Assembly: GCF_000223375.1 (NCBI RefSeq)
Contig: NC_017386.1
Coordinates: 186,001-250,000 of the forward strand
Direction of reading: 5' to 3'
Source: Ketogulonicigenium vulgare WSH-001
Lineage (GTDB): Bacteria > Pseudomonadota > Alphaproteobacteria > Rhodobacterales > Rhodobacteraceae
DNA length: 64,000 nt
Shown: piece after piece, positions 26,882 through 34,854 of the stretch
Layout of the letters: the number at the start of each line of letters is the position of its first letter
Position numbering within the stretch: position 1 is the stretch's first letter
Program-made: the position numbers and the translations under genes
The notes under the pieces: model-generated
What the model saw: the letters and a program-made list of their open reading frames with translations, nothing else
The model's database searches: none
What the model was told of the DNA's origin: nothing

Positions 26882-27937
26882 ATGACCCCCATTACCCCTT
26901 CGGCCGTCTCGGTGCAGGATCTGCAAATCCGCTACGGCAATGCCACCGTCATCAACGGCCTGAACCTTGAAATCGCGCCGCGCGAATTTCTGGTGCTGCT
27001 TGGGCCATCGGGCTGCGGAAAATCGACGCTGCTGAACGCCATTGCGGGGCTGAACGATGTCGCGGGCGGCCAGATCCATATCTCGGGCAAGAATGTCACC
27101 TGGGCTGAACCCAAGGATCGCGGCATCGGTATGGTGTTCCAATCCTATGCCCTTTACCCGCGCATGAGCGTCGAAAAGAACCTGACCTTTGGCCTGCGCG
27201 TTGCAGGCATGGCCAAGGACGAGATCGCCCGCCGCCTCGAACATGCCTCGAAGCTGCTGCACCTCGACCAGCTCTTGCACCGCAAACCCGCCGAGCTATC
27301 GGGCGGCCAGCGTCAGCGCGTCGCCATCGGCCGCGCGCTGGTGCGCGAGGTGGATGTGTTCTTGTTCGACGAGCCGCTGTCGAATTTGGACGCCAAACTG
27401 CGTAACGAGCTGCGGATCGAGATCAAAAAGCTGCACCAATCGCTGGGCAACACCATGATCTATGTCACCCACGACCAGACCGAGGCGATGACCTTGGCTG
27501 ATCGGATCGCCATCATGCGCGACGGCGTGATCCAGCAGCTTGCCACCCCGGCCGAGGTCTATCACCGCCCCGCCAACCTGTTCGTTGCGGGCTTTATCGG
27601 TGCGCCCGCGATGAATTTCATCAGCGGCCAGATCACCGCGGATGGCCAGTTCACCAGCGGCGCGCTGTCGGTGCCACTTCGCCGCAGCTTGCCCGCAGGT
27701 CCCGCGACATTGGGCATCCGCCCCGAACATATTACCCCCGGTGGCACAACGCTGTCCGGCACGGTGACGGTGGTCGAGCCGATGGGCGCCGATACGGTCG
27801 TCTGGTTCGATTGCGCCGGTCAGCAAATGTCGCTGCGTGTGATGGGCGATAGCGATTTGCAGCCCGGCCAAACCATCGGCGCCACTTTCGACACCGCCCA
27901 TGCCTCGCTGTTCGATGCGCAGGGCGACCGGCTTTAA
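26882..27937 (+). CDS. ABC sugar transporter ATP-binding protein (MalK/UgpC-like)
   Basis: The 351-residue ATPase has Walker A GPSGCGKST at about residue 40, signature LSGGQRQRVAIGRALVRE, Walker B VFLFDEPLSNLD, and the switch YVTHDQTEAM. A C-terminal TOBE regulatory domain (about 240-350) contains LGIRPEHI. It powers the sugar importer made by the three preceding genes. Confidence 0.95.
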   Translation: MTPITPSAVSVQDLQIRYGNATVINGLNLEIAPREFLVLLGPSGCGKSTLLNAIAGLNDVAGGQIHISGKNVTWAEPKDRGIGMVFQSYALYPRMSVEKNLTFGLRVAGMAKDEIARRLEHASKLLHLDQLLHRKPAELSGGQRQRVAIGRALVREVDVFLFDEPLSNLDAKLRNELRIEIKKLHQSLGNTMIYVTHDQTEAMTLADRIAIMRDGVIQQLATPAEVYHRPANLFVAGFIGAPAMNFISGQITADGQFTSGALSVPLRRSLPAGPATLGIRPEHITPGGTTLSGTVTVVEPMGADTVVWFDCAGQQMSLRVMGDSDLQPGQTIGATFDTAHASLFDAQGDRL

Positions 27938-27956
27938 GCCAGAATTAGGACGTATC

Positions 27957-29588
27957 ATGACCAACGCAACTTACGACGTCATCGTCGTTGGCTCGGGCGC
28001 GGCGGGCTCGTTCGCCGCCCGGGAATTGACCGCACAGGGGCTGAAAACCCTGATCCTCGAGGCAGGCCCCGCGATCGGTGCCAAGGACTTTGATCCGGCC
28101 AAGAAATCGCCGGTGTCCGATATCAATATCTGGGAACGCGCCCGCGCCACATTGCGCGGTCAGGGCGTGCAGGCCCGCGCCGCGTTTTTCGCGCAGCGCG
28201 TGGCGCATTTCTTTGTCAACGACCGCAAGAACCCCTACACCACCCCCAAAGACGCGCCCTTCCTGTGGATACGTGGCCGCCAAACGGGTGGCCGTTTGCA
28301 CAGTTTTGGCCGCGTGTTGCTGCGCTGGACGGATGACGATTTCCGCACCCAGACCCGCACCGGCAAGGGCAAGGACTGGCCGATTTCCTACGCGGATCTG
28401 GCCCCCTATTACACCGAGGTCGAGGAAACCCTTGGCCTTTATGGCCGCACCGAGGGGATCGAGACCTTTCCCGATGGCAGTTACGCGCATCAGGCGCAAT
28501 ATTCCCCCCCCGAGGAGGATTTCAAAGCCACGGTCGAGCGCAAATTCCCCGGTCGCCGTGTGACGACATGGCGCTATATCGCGCCTGAACGGATGCCAAA
28601 ACAGCTGCAAACCGCGCTGGACAGCGGATTGTTGACAGTTGTCAACAATGCGGTGGTTGCGCGCGTCGTGACCGATCCCGCCACAGGTTTGGCCAGCGGT
28701 GTCGAATATATCGACGCCGCCACAAAGGCCCGCCAGCATGTCAGCGCCAAGGCGGTTGTCCTGTGCGCCTCGGCCATTGAAAGCGTGCGGCTGCTGCTGA
28801 ATTCTTCCAATGCGCAGCATCCGAACGGGCTGGGCAACAGCTCGGGCACGCTGGGGCGGTATTTCATGGATCAACTGCCCTGCCTTGCGGTGGGCGAGGT
28901 TCCCGCCGCCACCGGCACGTTCAAGGATACGGCGGCGCCTGCGGATGAATTCTACAACCCCTCGGGCGGGATCTTTATTCCGCGCTTTGACCACAGCGCA
29001 AAGCCGCGCGGCGATTATTGCTTTCAGGGGTCGATTGGTCGCTATGGCACCGACGGCAAGCCCGCCCGCATGTCGTTCTTTGGCTTTGGCATGATGCAAC
29101 CCAGCGCCGATAACCGCATCACGCTGGACCGGGCAAAGCGCGATGCATGGGGCATTCCCGTGGCGCATATTCGCTGCGTCATGGGCGATGAGGATCGCAA
29201 GAACCTGCGCGGCCAGATCGATGCGCTGCAAGAGACGGTCGAGGGTGCGGGCGGCGCGTTCGAATTCATCGGCTCGCCGCTGGGTCTGCAGGAATTCGGC
29301 AAGGGCGCCTACCCCGAGGCTGATCCCTTTAGCCGCATGGTGTTCCGCCAGTGGTTTGGCCGCACGATGATCATGGGCGCTGCGATCCATGAAACGGGCG
29401 GTGCGCGCATGGGCGACAGCGCTGCGGATTCGGTGCTGAATGCGCATAACCAGTCGTGGGATGTGCCCAATCTGTATGTCACCGACGCCTCGGCCTTTGT
29501 CAGCAGCGGTGTCACCGGCACGACGCTGACGCTGATGGCGCTGACCGTGCGGGCCTGTCGCCATCTGGCCGCCTCACTGCGCAGCTAA
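27957..29588 (+). CDS. GMC family FAD-dependent sugar oxidoreductase
   Basis: From the ATG at 27957 (after AGGACGTATC) the protein has 543 residues. The FAD site VVGSGAAGSFAARELTAQG is at the N-terminus. AAIHETGGARMGDSAADSVL carries the active-site His and NLYVTDASAFVSSGVTGTT closes the FAD domain. It has no signal peptide. It resembles glucose-methanol-choline dehydrogenases acting on C3 of glycosides or on sugar acids. As the last gene of the LacI operon, it probably oxidises the imported sugar or glycoside. A parS-like palindrome lies inside the gene at 28631-28646. Confidence 0.9.
   Translation: MTNATYDVIVVGSGAAGSFAARELTAQGLKTLILEAGPAIGAKDFDPAKKSPVSDINIWERARATLRGQGVQARAAFFAQRVAHFFVNDRKNPYTTPKDAPFLWIRGRQTGGRLHSFGRVLLRWTDDDFRTQTRTGKGKDWPISYADLAPYYTEVEETLGLYGRTEGIETFPDGSYAHQAQYSPPEEDFKATVERKFPGRRVTTWRYIAPERMPKQLQTALDSGLLTVVNNAVVARVVTDPATGLASGVEYIDAATKARQHVSAKAVVLCASAIESVRLLLNSSNAQHPNGLGNSSGTLGRYFMDQLPCLAVGEVPAATGTFKDTAAPADEFYNPSGGIFIPRFDHSAKPRGDYCFQGSIGRYGTDGKPARMSFFGFGMMQPSADNRITLDRAKRDAWGIPVAHIRCVMGDEDRKNLRGQIDALQETVEGAGGAFEFIGSPLGLQEFGKGAYPEADPFSRMVFRQWFGRTMIMGAAIHETGGARMGDSAADSVLNAHNQSWDVPNLYVTDASAFVSSGVTGTTLTLMALTVRACRHLAASLRS
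28631..28646. other. parS-like palindrome inside the GMC oxidoreductase gene
   Basis: GTTGACAGTTGTCAAC differs at one position from the palindrome at 35863-35878 and from the repABC parS consensus GTTNNCNGCNGNNAAC (GT for GC at the centre). The perfectly paired arms continue outward for three more bases on each side. It lies 7.2 kb from the repAB pair. It could be a secondary RepB site or chance. Confidence 0.45.
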
Positions 29589-29591
29589 ACC

Positions 29592-30071
29592 CTAACCCCG
29601 CCTTGCCGCGTCGATGGCCGCAACATCTATCTTTTGCATGGTCATCATCGCGGCAAAGGCGCGGGCGGCTTCCTCGCCGCCTGCCATCATCGCCTCGGTC
29701 AGGGTGCGGGGGGTGATCTGCCACGAGACGCCCCACCTGTCCTTGCACCAGCCGCATTCACTTTCCTGCCCGCCATTGCCGACAATGGCGTTCCAATACA
29801 GGTCGGTTTCGGCCTGATCCTCGGTCAGGATCTGGAACGAGAACGCCTCGTCCTGTTTGAACACCGGGCCGCCGTTCAGGCCCATGCAGGGCACGCCCAT
29901 GACGGTGAAATTCACCACCAGCACCTCGCCCTTTTTGCCGGATGGATTGTCGCCCGGCGCGCGCTGGACGCTGTCCACCGTGGTGTCCGGAAAGACAGAG
30001 GCATAGAAATTGGCCGCCGCTTCGGCATCCTTGTCGAACCAGAGGCAGATGGTGTTTTTGGCGATAGACAT
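29592..30071 (-). CDS. VOC/PhnB-like glyoxalase-fold protein
   Basis: The ATG at 30071 has GAGGAAGAAC upstream and gives 159 residues. The sequence NTICLWFDKDAEAAANFYAS, LVVNFTVMGVPCMGLNGGP, and WCKDRWGVSWQITP is typical of the PhnB-like branch of the vicinal-oxygen-chelate fold, often labelled 3-demethylubiquinone-9 methyltransferase-like. The real reaction of this branch is unknown. It is a single gene, convergent with the GMC gene. Confidence 0.9.
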   Translation of the reverse strand: MSIAKNTICLWFDKDAEAAANFYASVFPDTTVDSVQRAPGDNPSGKKGEVLVVNFTVMGVPCMGLNGGPVFKQDEAFSFQILTEDQAETDLYWNAIVGNGGQESECGWCKDRWGVSWQITPRTLTEAMMAGGEEAARAFAAMMTMQKIDVAAIDAARRG

Positions 30072-30136
30072 GTTCTTCCTCGCGCTAAACTGCAAAATGG
30101 GCCGGATATAGCGCCATTATAGCAGATTTTCACCCG

Positions 30137-31411
30137 TCAGGATATGGCCCGCACTCGGCGCAGCTTTGGCCCATCCGGCGGCGGCAGCCCCGCATGAAAG
30201 CGCAGCTCTGGCAGGCGCGCTTGCAGACGTGCGGCCGATTGGTTCAGGGCGGCGCTGACCTGCTGTGTGGCACCGCGCATATCGCCCGTGTCCAGCCAGA
30301 TCTCTAGCAGGTGGCTGCCGGTCTGGCGGGCGCGGTAATCGCGCACTTGGACCTGCGCGGTTGCGACAGCCTGCCGGATCACATCGGATGGCACCATGCG
30401 CCGCCCCCCCTGCCCTTCCCAGAACAGCATGTCATCGCAGCGCCCCTCGATCCGTGCGATCCGTGTGGTGGCGCAGCCACAGGCGCAAGGCGCGGGATCG
30501 GGCACCAGCACATCATCCAGGGCATAGCGCAGGATCGGCAGGCTTTCGCGCGTGAAATCGGTGATGATGGGGGAAAAGGCCCCGGTTGCGGCGTCCAGCA
30601 CTTTGCGATCGAAATGCACGAAGCGTTCGTTCAAGTGCAGGCTGCCATGCGGGCAGGTATAGGCCAGCACCCCTTCGGTGCATTGATAGACCTGATCGGG
30701 GGCGCGCCTGAATGCGGTGGTGATCAGGGCGGCATCCTCGGGGGACAGCACCTCGGCGACGGATATGATGCGCTGGGGCGCGATGTTCAAATCGCCTCTG
30801 ATCTGCGCCAGCGCAAGGTGGCGCAGCACCTGCGCGGGGGCGATCAGCACGGTGGGATGGGTCTGGGCAAGGCGCGGTAAGTGATCGGTAACCCCCGCCA
30901 GCAGATCGAAAAATGCGAACCGCACCAAGGGGTTGTTCAGGCTTTCATAAAGCGCGTTATTCGCGCGCAGAAAGAAGGCGATGCGCTGGCGCGCCAGCAG
31001 TGGACGCGGCCAGAACCGCCCGCACATGACAGCGGCCCATAGGCGGCGCTCATATGGGCTGGTCAGGAACAGCCCGCGCTGCCCCGAAGTGCCGGTCGAC
31101 AGGCCCACCGCCACATCGCCGATCAGGGGCGAGAAGTCGCGGCTTTCCTCGGCGCGGCGGGCGGTCTCGAGTGCCTGATCAAGGCTGATGCCGCGCGTGT
31201 TGATCGTGCAGAAATCCGCCATCAACGCGGGCTTGCTCATCAGCGGCCATTCATCCATCGGGCGGTCGGCGAAGGGGGCATAGAACGGCGCGCGCGGCAT
31301 GATATCGCGCCGCAGCCGCGCGAGCCCGCGCGCCTGATGCGCCTCAACCGCGGCGCGCGTGCGGAACCCCCTGCCCCAGCGGATCGCGGCAAAGGCGGCG
31401 GCGGGCGTCAT
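30137..31411 (-). CDS. PaaK/F390 synthetase-like adenylate-forming ligase
   Basis: The ATG at 31411 overlaps the preceding hydrolase stop (ATGA) and gives 424 residues. LSTGTSGQRGLFLTSPYER is the ATP-binding TGTSG loop of the adenylation fold. The protein further shows VYQCTEGVLAYTCPHGSLHL, then ARIEGRCDDMLFWEG with the Asp preceding the C-terminal subdomain. The CACGC run nearby could bind zinc. This branch is often called F390 synthetase-related. It is the last gene of a four-gene operon with a ketoacyl synthase, so it likely activates a fatty or beta-hydroxy acid. An ole-type lactone-forming role is only a hypothesis. Confidence 0.85.
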   Translation of the reverse strand: MTPAAAFAAIRWGRGFRTRAAVEAHQARGLARLRRDIMPRAPFYAPFADRPMDEWPLMSKPALMADFCTINTRGISLDQALETARRAEESRDFSPLIGDVAVGLSTGTSGQRGLFLTSPYERRLWAAVMCGRFWPRPLLARQRIAFFLRANNALYESLNNPLVRFAFFDLLAGVTDHLPRLAQTHPTVLIAPAQVLRHLALAQIRGDLNIAPQRIISVAEVLSPEDAALITTAFRRAPDQVYQCTEGVLAYTCPHGSLHLNERFVHFDRKVLDAATGAFSPIITDFTRESLPILRYALDDVLVPDPAPCACGCATTRIARIEGRCDDMLFWEGQGGRRMVPSDVIRQAVATAQVQVRDYRARQTGSHLLEIWLDTGDMRGATQQVSAALNQSAARLQARLPELRFHAGLPPPDGPKLRRVRAIS

Positions 31412-32208
31412 CCAAAGGCCTCGGTGCAATGCGACGGCCACATCCGCACATCGGGTCGCGCGGCCATGATGGTACGCAACGCATTGAACGTGTGCATATA
31501 TTCATCCGCATCGCCCAGTTGCGCCAACACCAGCCACGGCGGAGGCATGTTGTCGCGCAGGGCGGCGCGGCTCCACGCCGCATCGGCGATCAGGAAGTCG
31601 CGGCTGGCGGGGATGAACACACCGAATTGCCCATCGCCATGTCCCGGCAGCGGCACCGCCAGCAGGCTGCCATCGCCCATAATATCGTAAAACGGCCCCG
31701 CAAGCGCGCCAAACCCCGCCGGGGTCGGCACGGTTGCGCTATCCTCGATAAACCGGGGCGAGAGTTTCAGCAGGCGGCGGCGCAGCAGCTCGGGGCAGCC
31801 ACGGCGCAAAGTGGCAATCGGCCCGCCTTTGGCCATCGCCACCCATGCCGCGCGCGAGGTCAGCACCGGCGCCATCACGGGCAAATCGAACAGACCCGCG
31901 ACGTGGTCGGCATGCAGATGCGACAGGATCACCAGCGCGGGCGGCACATCGATCTGGCTGCACAGCTCCTCGGTCACGGGCAGCACGGCGGGGGTGGTGG
32001 CGCGATACAGCATTTCCGGAAAACACCGCGTCGATTGCCAGAACGCAACGCCATATCCGGTGTCGAACAGGATATCCCCTTGATCCGGATGGCGGATCAG
32101 CGCGGCCCCAGCGGGGAATTCCATTGGCATCAGCCCCGCATCACGGCGGCTGGCCAAGGCGGGCGCGCGGCAAAAGCCAACGCGCATAGGCACCAGATCA
32201 AGCGACAT
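31408..32208 (-). CDS. Metallo-beta-lactamase-fold hydrolase
   Basis: This 266-residue protein has the metal motif LSHLHADHVAGLF (H-x-H-x-D-H) at about residue 95, DILFDTGYG before it, and PLPGHGDGQFGVFI supplying the later His. The closest look is the lactonase-like branch. Its start overlaps the epimerase gene by 11 bases and its end overlaps the ligase gene. It stands where OleB, an alpha/beta hydrolase, would be in an ole operon, so opening a lactone or thioester is a reasonable guess. Confidence 0.9.
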   Translation of the reverse strand: MSLDLVPMRVGFCRAPALASRRDAGLMPMEFPAGAALIRHPDQGDILFDTGYGVAFWQSTRCFPEMLYRATTPAVLPVTEELCSQIDVPPALVILSHLHADHVAGLFDLPVMAPVLTSRAAWVAMAKGGPIATLRRGCPELLRRRLLKLSPRFIEDSATVPTPAGFGALAGPFYDIMGDGSLLAVPLPGHGDGQFGVFIPASRDFLIADAAWSRAALRDNMPPPWLVLAQLGDADEYMHTFNALRTIMAARPDVRMWPSHCTEAFG

Positions 32209-33160
32209 AATCGCGCATCCCCTCAGTCAGTTCCACGCGCGGCACATAGCCAAGAGCGGCCCGTGCGGCGCTGATATCCAGCGTTAAACTTTTACCCAGC
32301 GAGGCCACCGCCTGCCGCGTCAGGATCGGCTCGACCTGCGGCAAAAACAGGTGGTGAAACCCCTCGAGCACCCCCGCAACCCCCATCGCGACGCCATAAG
32401 GCAGCGCGATCCGGCGCGGGTTTAGCCCCATCAAACGCGCCGCAACATCAACAAGTTCCGTGAAAGTATAGGCGACACCCGACGTCACGTTGAACACGCG
32501 GCCACCGATACCATCCGCGCGGCCCGCCAGAATTTGCGCCCGCGCCGCGTCGCTGACATGGGTCAGGTCGATCTGTGCCTGCCCGCCGTCGATCATCGGC
32601 ACCCTGCCCCGCCGCATGGCCGCCAGCAGGCGCGGCAGCAGTGACCGGTCGCCGCGTCCGTAAATCCCGCGCGGGCGCAGCGCGACGCAGGGCATGGCGG
32701 CGCTATTTGCGGCCAGCACCTGCGCCTCGGCCTCGGCCTTGGACGCCGCATAGAGGCTGGCGAAAATGGCGGGCAGCGGCGCGTCCTCGGCCAGATCAAA
32801 GCGGTCGGTGCCATCGGCATAGATGCTGGGGGACGAGGTGAAAACGAACCGCCCCACCCCTGCCGCGCGCGCGGCGTGCAAAAGTTGGGTCGTCGCGGTG
32901 ACATTGGTGGCGCGAAAGGCGGCCTCGGTGCCCCAGGCGGATGACAGCGCGGCGCAATGATGCACCACGTCGATGCCCTGCAGCGGGGGCGGCCCCTGGG
33001 TCAGATCGCCCACGATGAACTGCGCGCCCGCCGCCGCCAGCCCTGCACCGAACTGCGCATTGCGCCCCAGCGCCACGACCTGATCGCCCTCGGCCAGCAA
33101 TTGCAGCGCAATCTCATGCCCAAGGCAGCCCGTCGCGCCGGTGACCAGAACCCGCGCCAT
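32198..33160 (-). CDS. NAD(P)-dependent epimerase / 3-beta-hydroxysteroid dehydrogenase-like reductase
   Basis: The ATG at 33160 gives 320 residues; upstream frame extension lies in the preceding gene. The Rossmann motif is LVTGATGCLGHEIALQLL, the catalytic Tyr-x3-Lys is in SLYAASKAEAE, and FTSSPSIYAD precedes it. Extended short-chain reductases of this branch include OleD, which reduces a 2-alkyl-3-ketoacid. Gene start and ketoacyl synthase stop share bases (TGATG), so the two products are made together. Confidence 0.9.
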   Translation of the reverse strand: MARVLVTGATGCLGHEIALQLLAEGDQVVALGRNAQFGAGLAAAGAQFIVGDLTQGPPPLQGIDVVHHCAALSSAWGTEAAFRATNVTATTQLLHAARAAGVGRFVFTSSPSIYADGTDRFDLAEDAPLPAIFASLYAASKAEAEAQVLAANSAAMPCVALRPRGIYGRGDRSLLPRLLAAMRRGRVPMIDGGQAQIDLTHVSDAARAQILAGRADGIGGRVFNVTSGVAYTFTELVDVAARLMGLNPRRIALPYGVAMGVAGVLEGFHHLFLPQVEPILTRQAVASLGKSLTLDISAARAALGYVPRVELTEGMRDYVA

Positions 33161-34170
33161 CAGTAACGCACCACCATGCCGCCAATCGACAGACCCGCCG
33201 ATGTGCCGATCAGCAGCGCCAGATCGCCGCGCTGTAGCCTTCCTGCCGCAACCGCATGATGCAGCGCATTCGGGATCGAGCTGGCGATCTGGTTGCCGCA
33301 TTCAGTATAGGTGCGCACGACCTTTTCCGCAGGCAGGCCAAGGCGCGCGAGGCCATGATCCAGTGCGCCGCCGCTGGCCTGATGCGGAATAATGCAGGCG
33401 ATATCAGACATTTCAACACCGGCGCTGTCCAGCAGCCGTGCCGTGAACCGTGGCAGGCGGCGCGCGGCATGGCGCCAGGCCTGCGGGCCGTCCATCTGGA
33501 AATAAAGGGCGCTGGCCTGTGCCGCGGGGGGCAGGCTGGCATATCCGGTGCCGCCGCCCGCAAGGACGCAGGCCCCCCTGCCCTCTCCGTAAGTCTCCAT
33601 GCGGCTGGCCAAAATGCCCGCCTCGCCTATGCCCAGCACGACCGCCGCCGCGCCATCGCCAAAGATGCAGGCGGTGTCGGGCACATTCCAATCAAGGCCG
33701 ACCGAGGCGATATCCGATGCAAAGACCAGCACATGCCGCGCGCGCCCCATTGCGATATACATCGCCGCCACATCCATCGCCTGCACGAACCCCAAACAGG
33801 TCGCATTCACATCAAAGGCCGCGATGCCCGAACGGCCCAGTCCAAGGCGATCCTGCACCAGCACGGCGGTCGAGGGGATGGCCTGCTCCATCACGCCGCA
33901 GCCGCCGATGATCAGATCGAGGTCGCTGGCCTCACGCCCTGCGGCTTGCAGCGCATCCCGCGCCGCTGCGGCGGCCATTTCGGATGTGCTTTCGCCCGCC
34001 CCCGCCACATGGCGGCTGGTCAGGCCGAATCGTGCGGCGACCGTGCCCTCGGGCCAGTTCAGACGCTGGTCGATCTGCGCCGAAGTCACTTTGTTTTGCG
34101 GCAGATAGCGCCCTGTTCCCAAAATGCGAAAGCCGTTTAGCCCCGCCCCGGTGGTCGTCATATCCAACAT
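33160..34170 (-). CDS. 3-oxoacyl-ACP synthase III-like condensing enzyme (FabH/OleA type)
   Basis: The 336-residue protein has the thiolase-fold triad of KAS III enzymes: Cys125 in DVNATCLGFVQAMD, His in IIPHQASGGALDHG, and Asn in YTECGNQIASSIPNAL. It ends with GTSAGLSIGGMVVRY. The start at 34170 has AAAGGTGCTGC upstream. It heads the four-gene operon and is divergent from a TetR regulator. The gene set suggests secondary lipid formation, such as head-to-head acyl condensation, rather than housekeeping fatty acid initiation. Confidence 0.9.
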   Translation of the reverse strand: MLDMTTTGAGLNGFRILGTGRYLPQNKVTSAQIDQRLNWPEGTVAARFGLTSRHVAGAGESTSEMAAAAARDALQAAGREASDLDLIIGGCGVMEQAIPSTAVLVQDRLGLGRSGIAAFDVNATCLGFVQAMDVAAMYIAMGRARHVLVFASDIASVGLDWNVPDTACIFGDGAAAVVLGIGEAGILASRMETYGEGRGACVLAGGGTGYASLPPAAQASALYFQMDGPQAWRHAARRLPRFTARLLDSAGVEMSDIACIIPHQASGGALDHGLARLGLPAEKVVRTYTECGNQIASSIPNALHHAVAAGRLQRGDLALLIGTSAGLSIGGMVVRY

Positions 34171-34183
34171 GCAGCACCTTTAT

Positions 34184-34194
34184 GAACACTGTTC
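34184..34194. promoter_or_regulatory. Candidate TetR operator (GAACACTGTTC)
   Basis: This perfect palindrome around one central base lies just upstream of the ketoacyl synthase start. A related AAACACCGTTC is at 34237-34247, before the TetR gene. Together they could let the TetR protein repress both directions. Confidence 0.5.
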
Positions 34195-34236
34195 GCAAAC
34201 ACTTGACCAAAGCCGCGATCTTCGTCAAGAGTAAAT

Positions 34237-34247
34237 AAACACCGTTC
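34237..34247. promoter_or_regulatory. Second candidate TetR operator (AAACACCGTTC)
   Basis: It matches the palindrome at 34184 in 9 of 11 positions and lies 14 bases before the TetR start codon, where binding would block the gene's own expression. Confidence 0.4.
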
Positions 34248-34260
34248 AATAGGAGCGCAT

Positions 34261-34854
34261 ATGCCACGCCCCCGCCGCCAATCCCGCGAAGCGCTGCAAG
34301 CCACGATCCTTGCCGCCGCGCGTCACATTCTGGCGCAAGACGGGATTGCTGGCCTGTCGGCCCGCGCGATCGCCCGCGATATCGGCTATACGCCCGCCTC
34401 GATCTATACCGTGTTCGATTCCATGTCGGATCTGCTGATCGAGGTGAACCGCGACACGATTGCGCAACTGGCAAAGATGCTGGCACATCACGGCACCGCC
34501 GAGGCGCCCGAGGCTGGCCTGCGCGCCATGCTGCTGGGATACATCGCTTTTATGCGTGAAAACCGGGCGTTGTGGTACGCGTTTTTTGGCGGCCTGCGCG
34601 AGCGCGAGGAATTTCCGCCGTGGTTCACCGACAGTATCAGCAGTCTGATGGAAAGCATCGCGGCGATGCTGCGCGCCTATGCGCCGGCGTTGGATGACGC
34701 CACCGCGCTGCGGCATGCGGAACAGATCTATGCCGCGATCCATGGTGCGATTGCGCTGGATATCGACCGGCGGCTGGATCTGGTCACACGCCAAAGCGCC
34801 GAGGATCTGGCGCTGGCGGCGCTGGATGCGATGCTGGCGCGGCTTGGCGCGTGA
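34261..34854 (+). CDS. TetR family transcriptional regulator
   Basis: This 197-residue protein has an N-terminal helix-turn-helix: REALQATILAAARHILAQDG, LSARAIARDIGYTPASIYTV and FDSMSDLLIEVN. A helical C-terminal domain (about 90-190) resembles the WHG branch. It starts after AGGAGCGCAT and is divergent from the condensing-enzyme operon. Its stop overlaps the sulfotransferase start. It probably represses both directions in response to an acyl or lipid ligand. Confidence 0.9.
   Translation: MPRPRRQSREALQATILAAARHILAQDGIAGLSARAIARDIGYTPASIYTVFDSMSDLLIEVNRDTIAQLAKMLAHHGTAEAPEAGLRAMLLGYIAFMRENRALWYAFFGGLREREEFPPWFTDSISSLMESIAAMLRAYAPALDDATALRHAEQIYAAIHGAIALDIDRRLDLVTRQSAEDLALAALDAMLARLGA

Noticed and set aside
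27945..29564. 539-codon minus-strand frame over the GMC gene
   Set aside because: It is antisense to a gene with complete FAD and active-site motifs, and has no recognisable features of its own.
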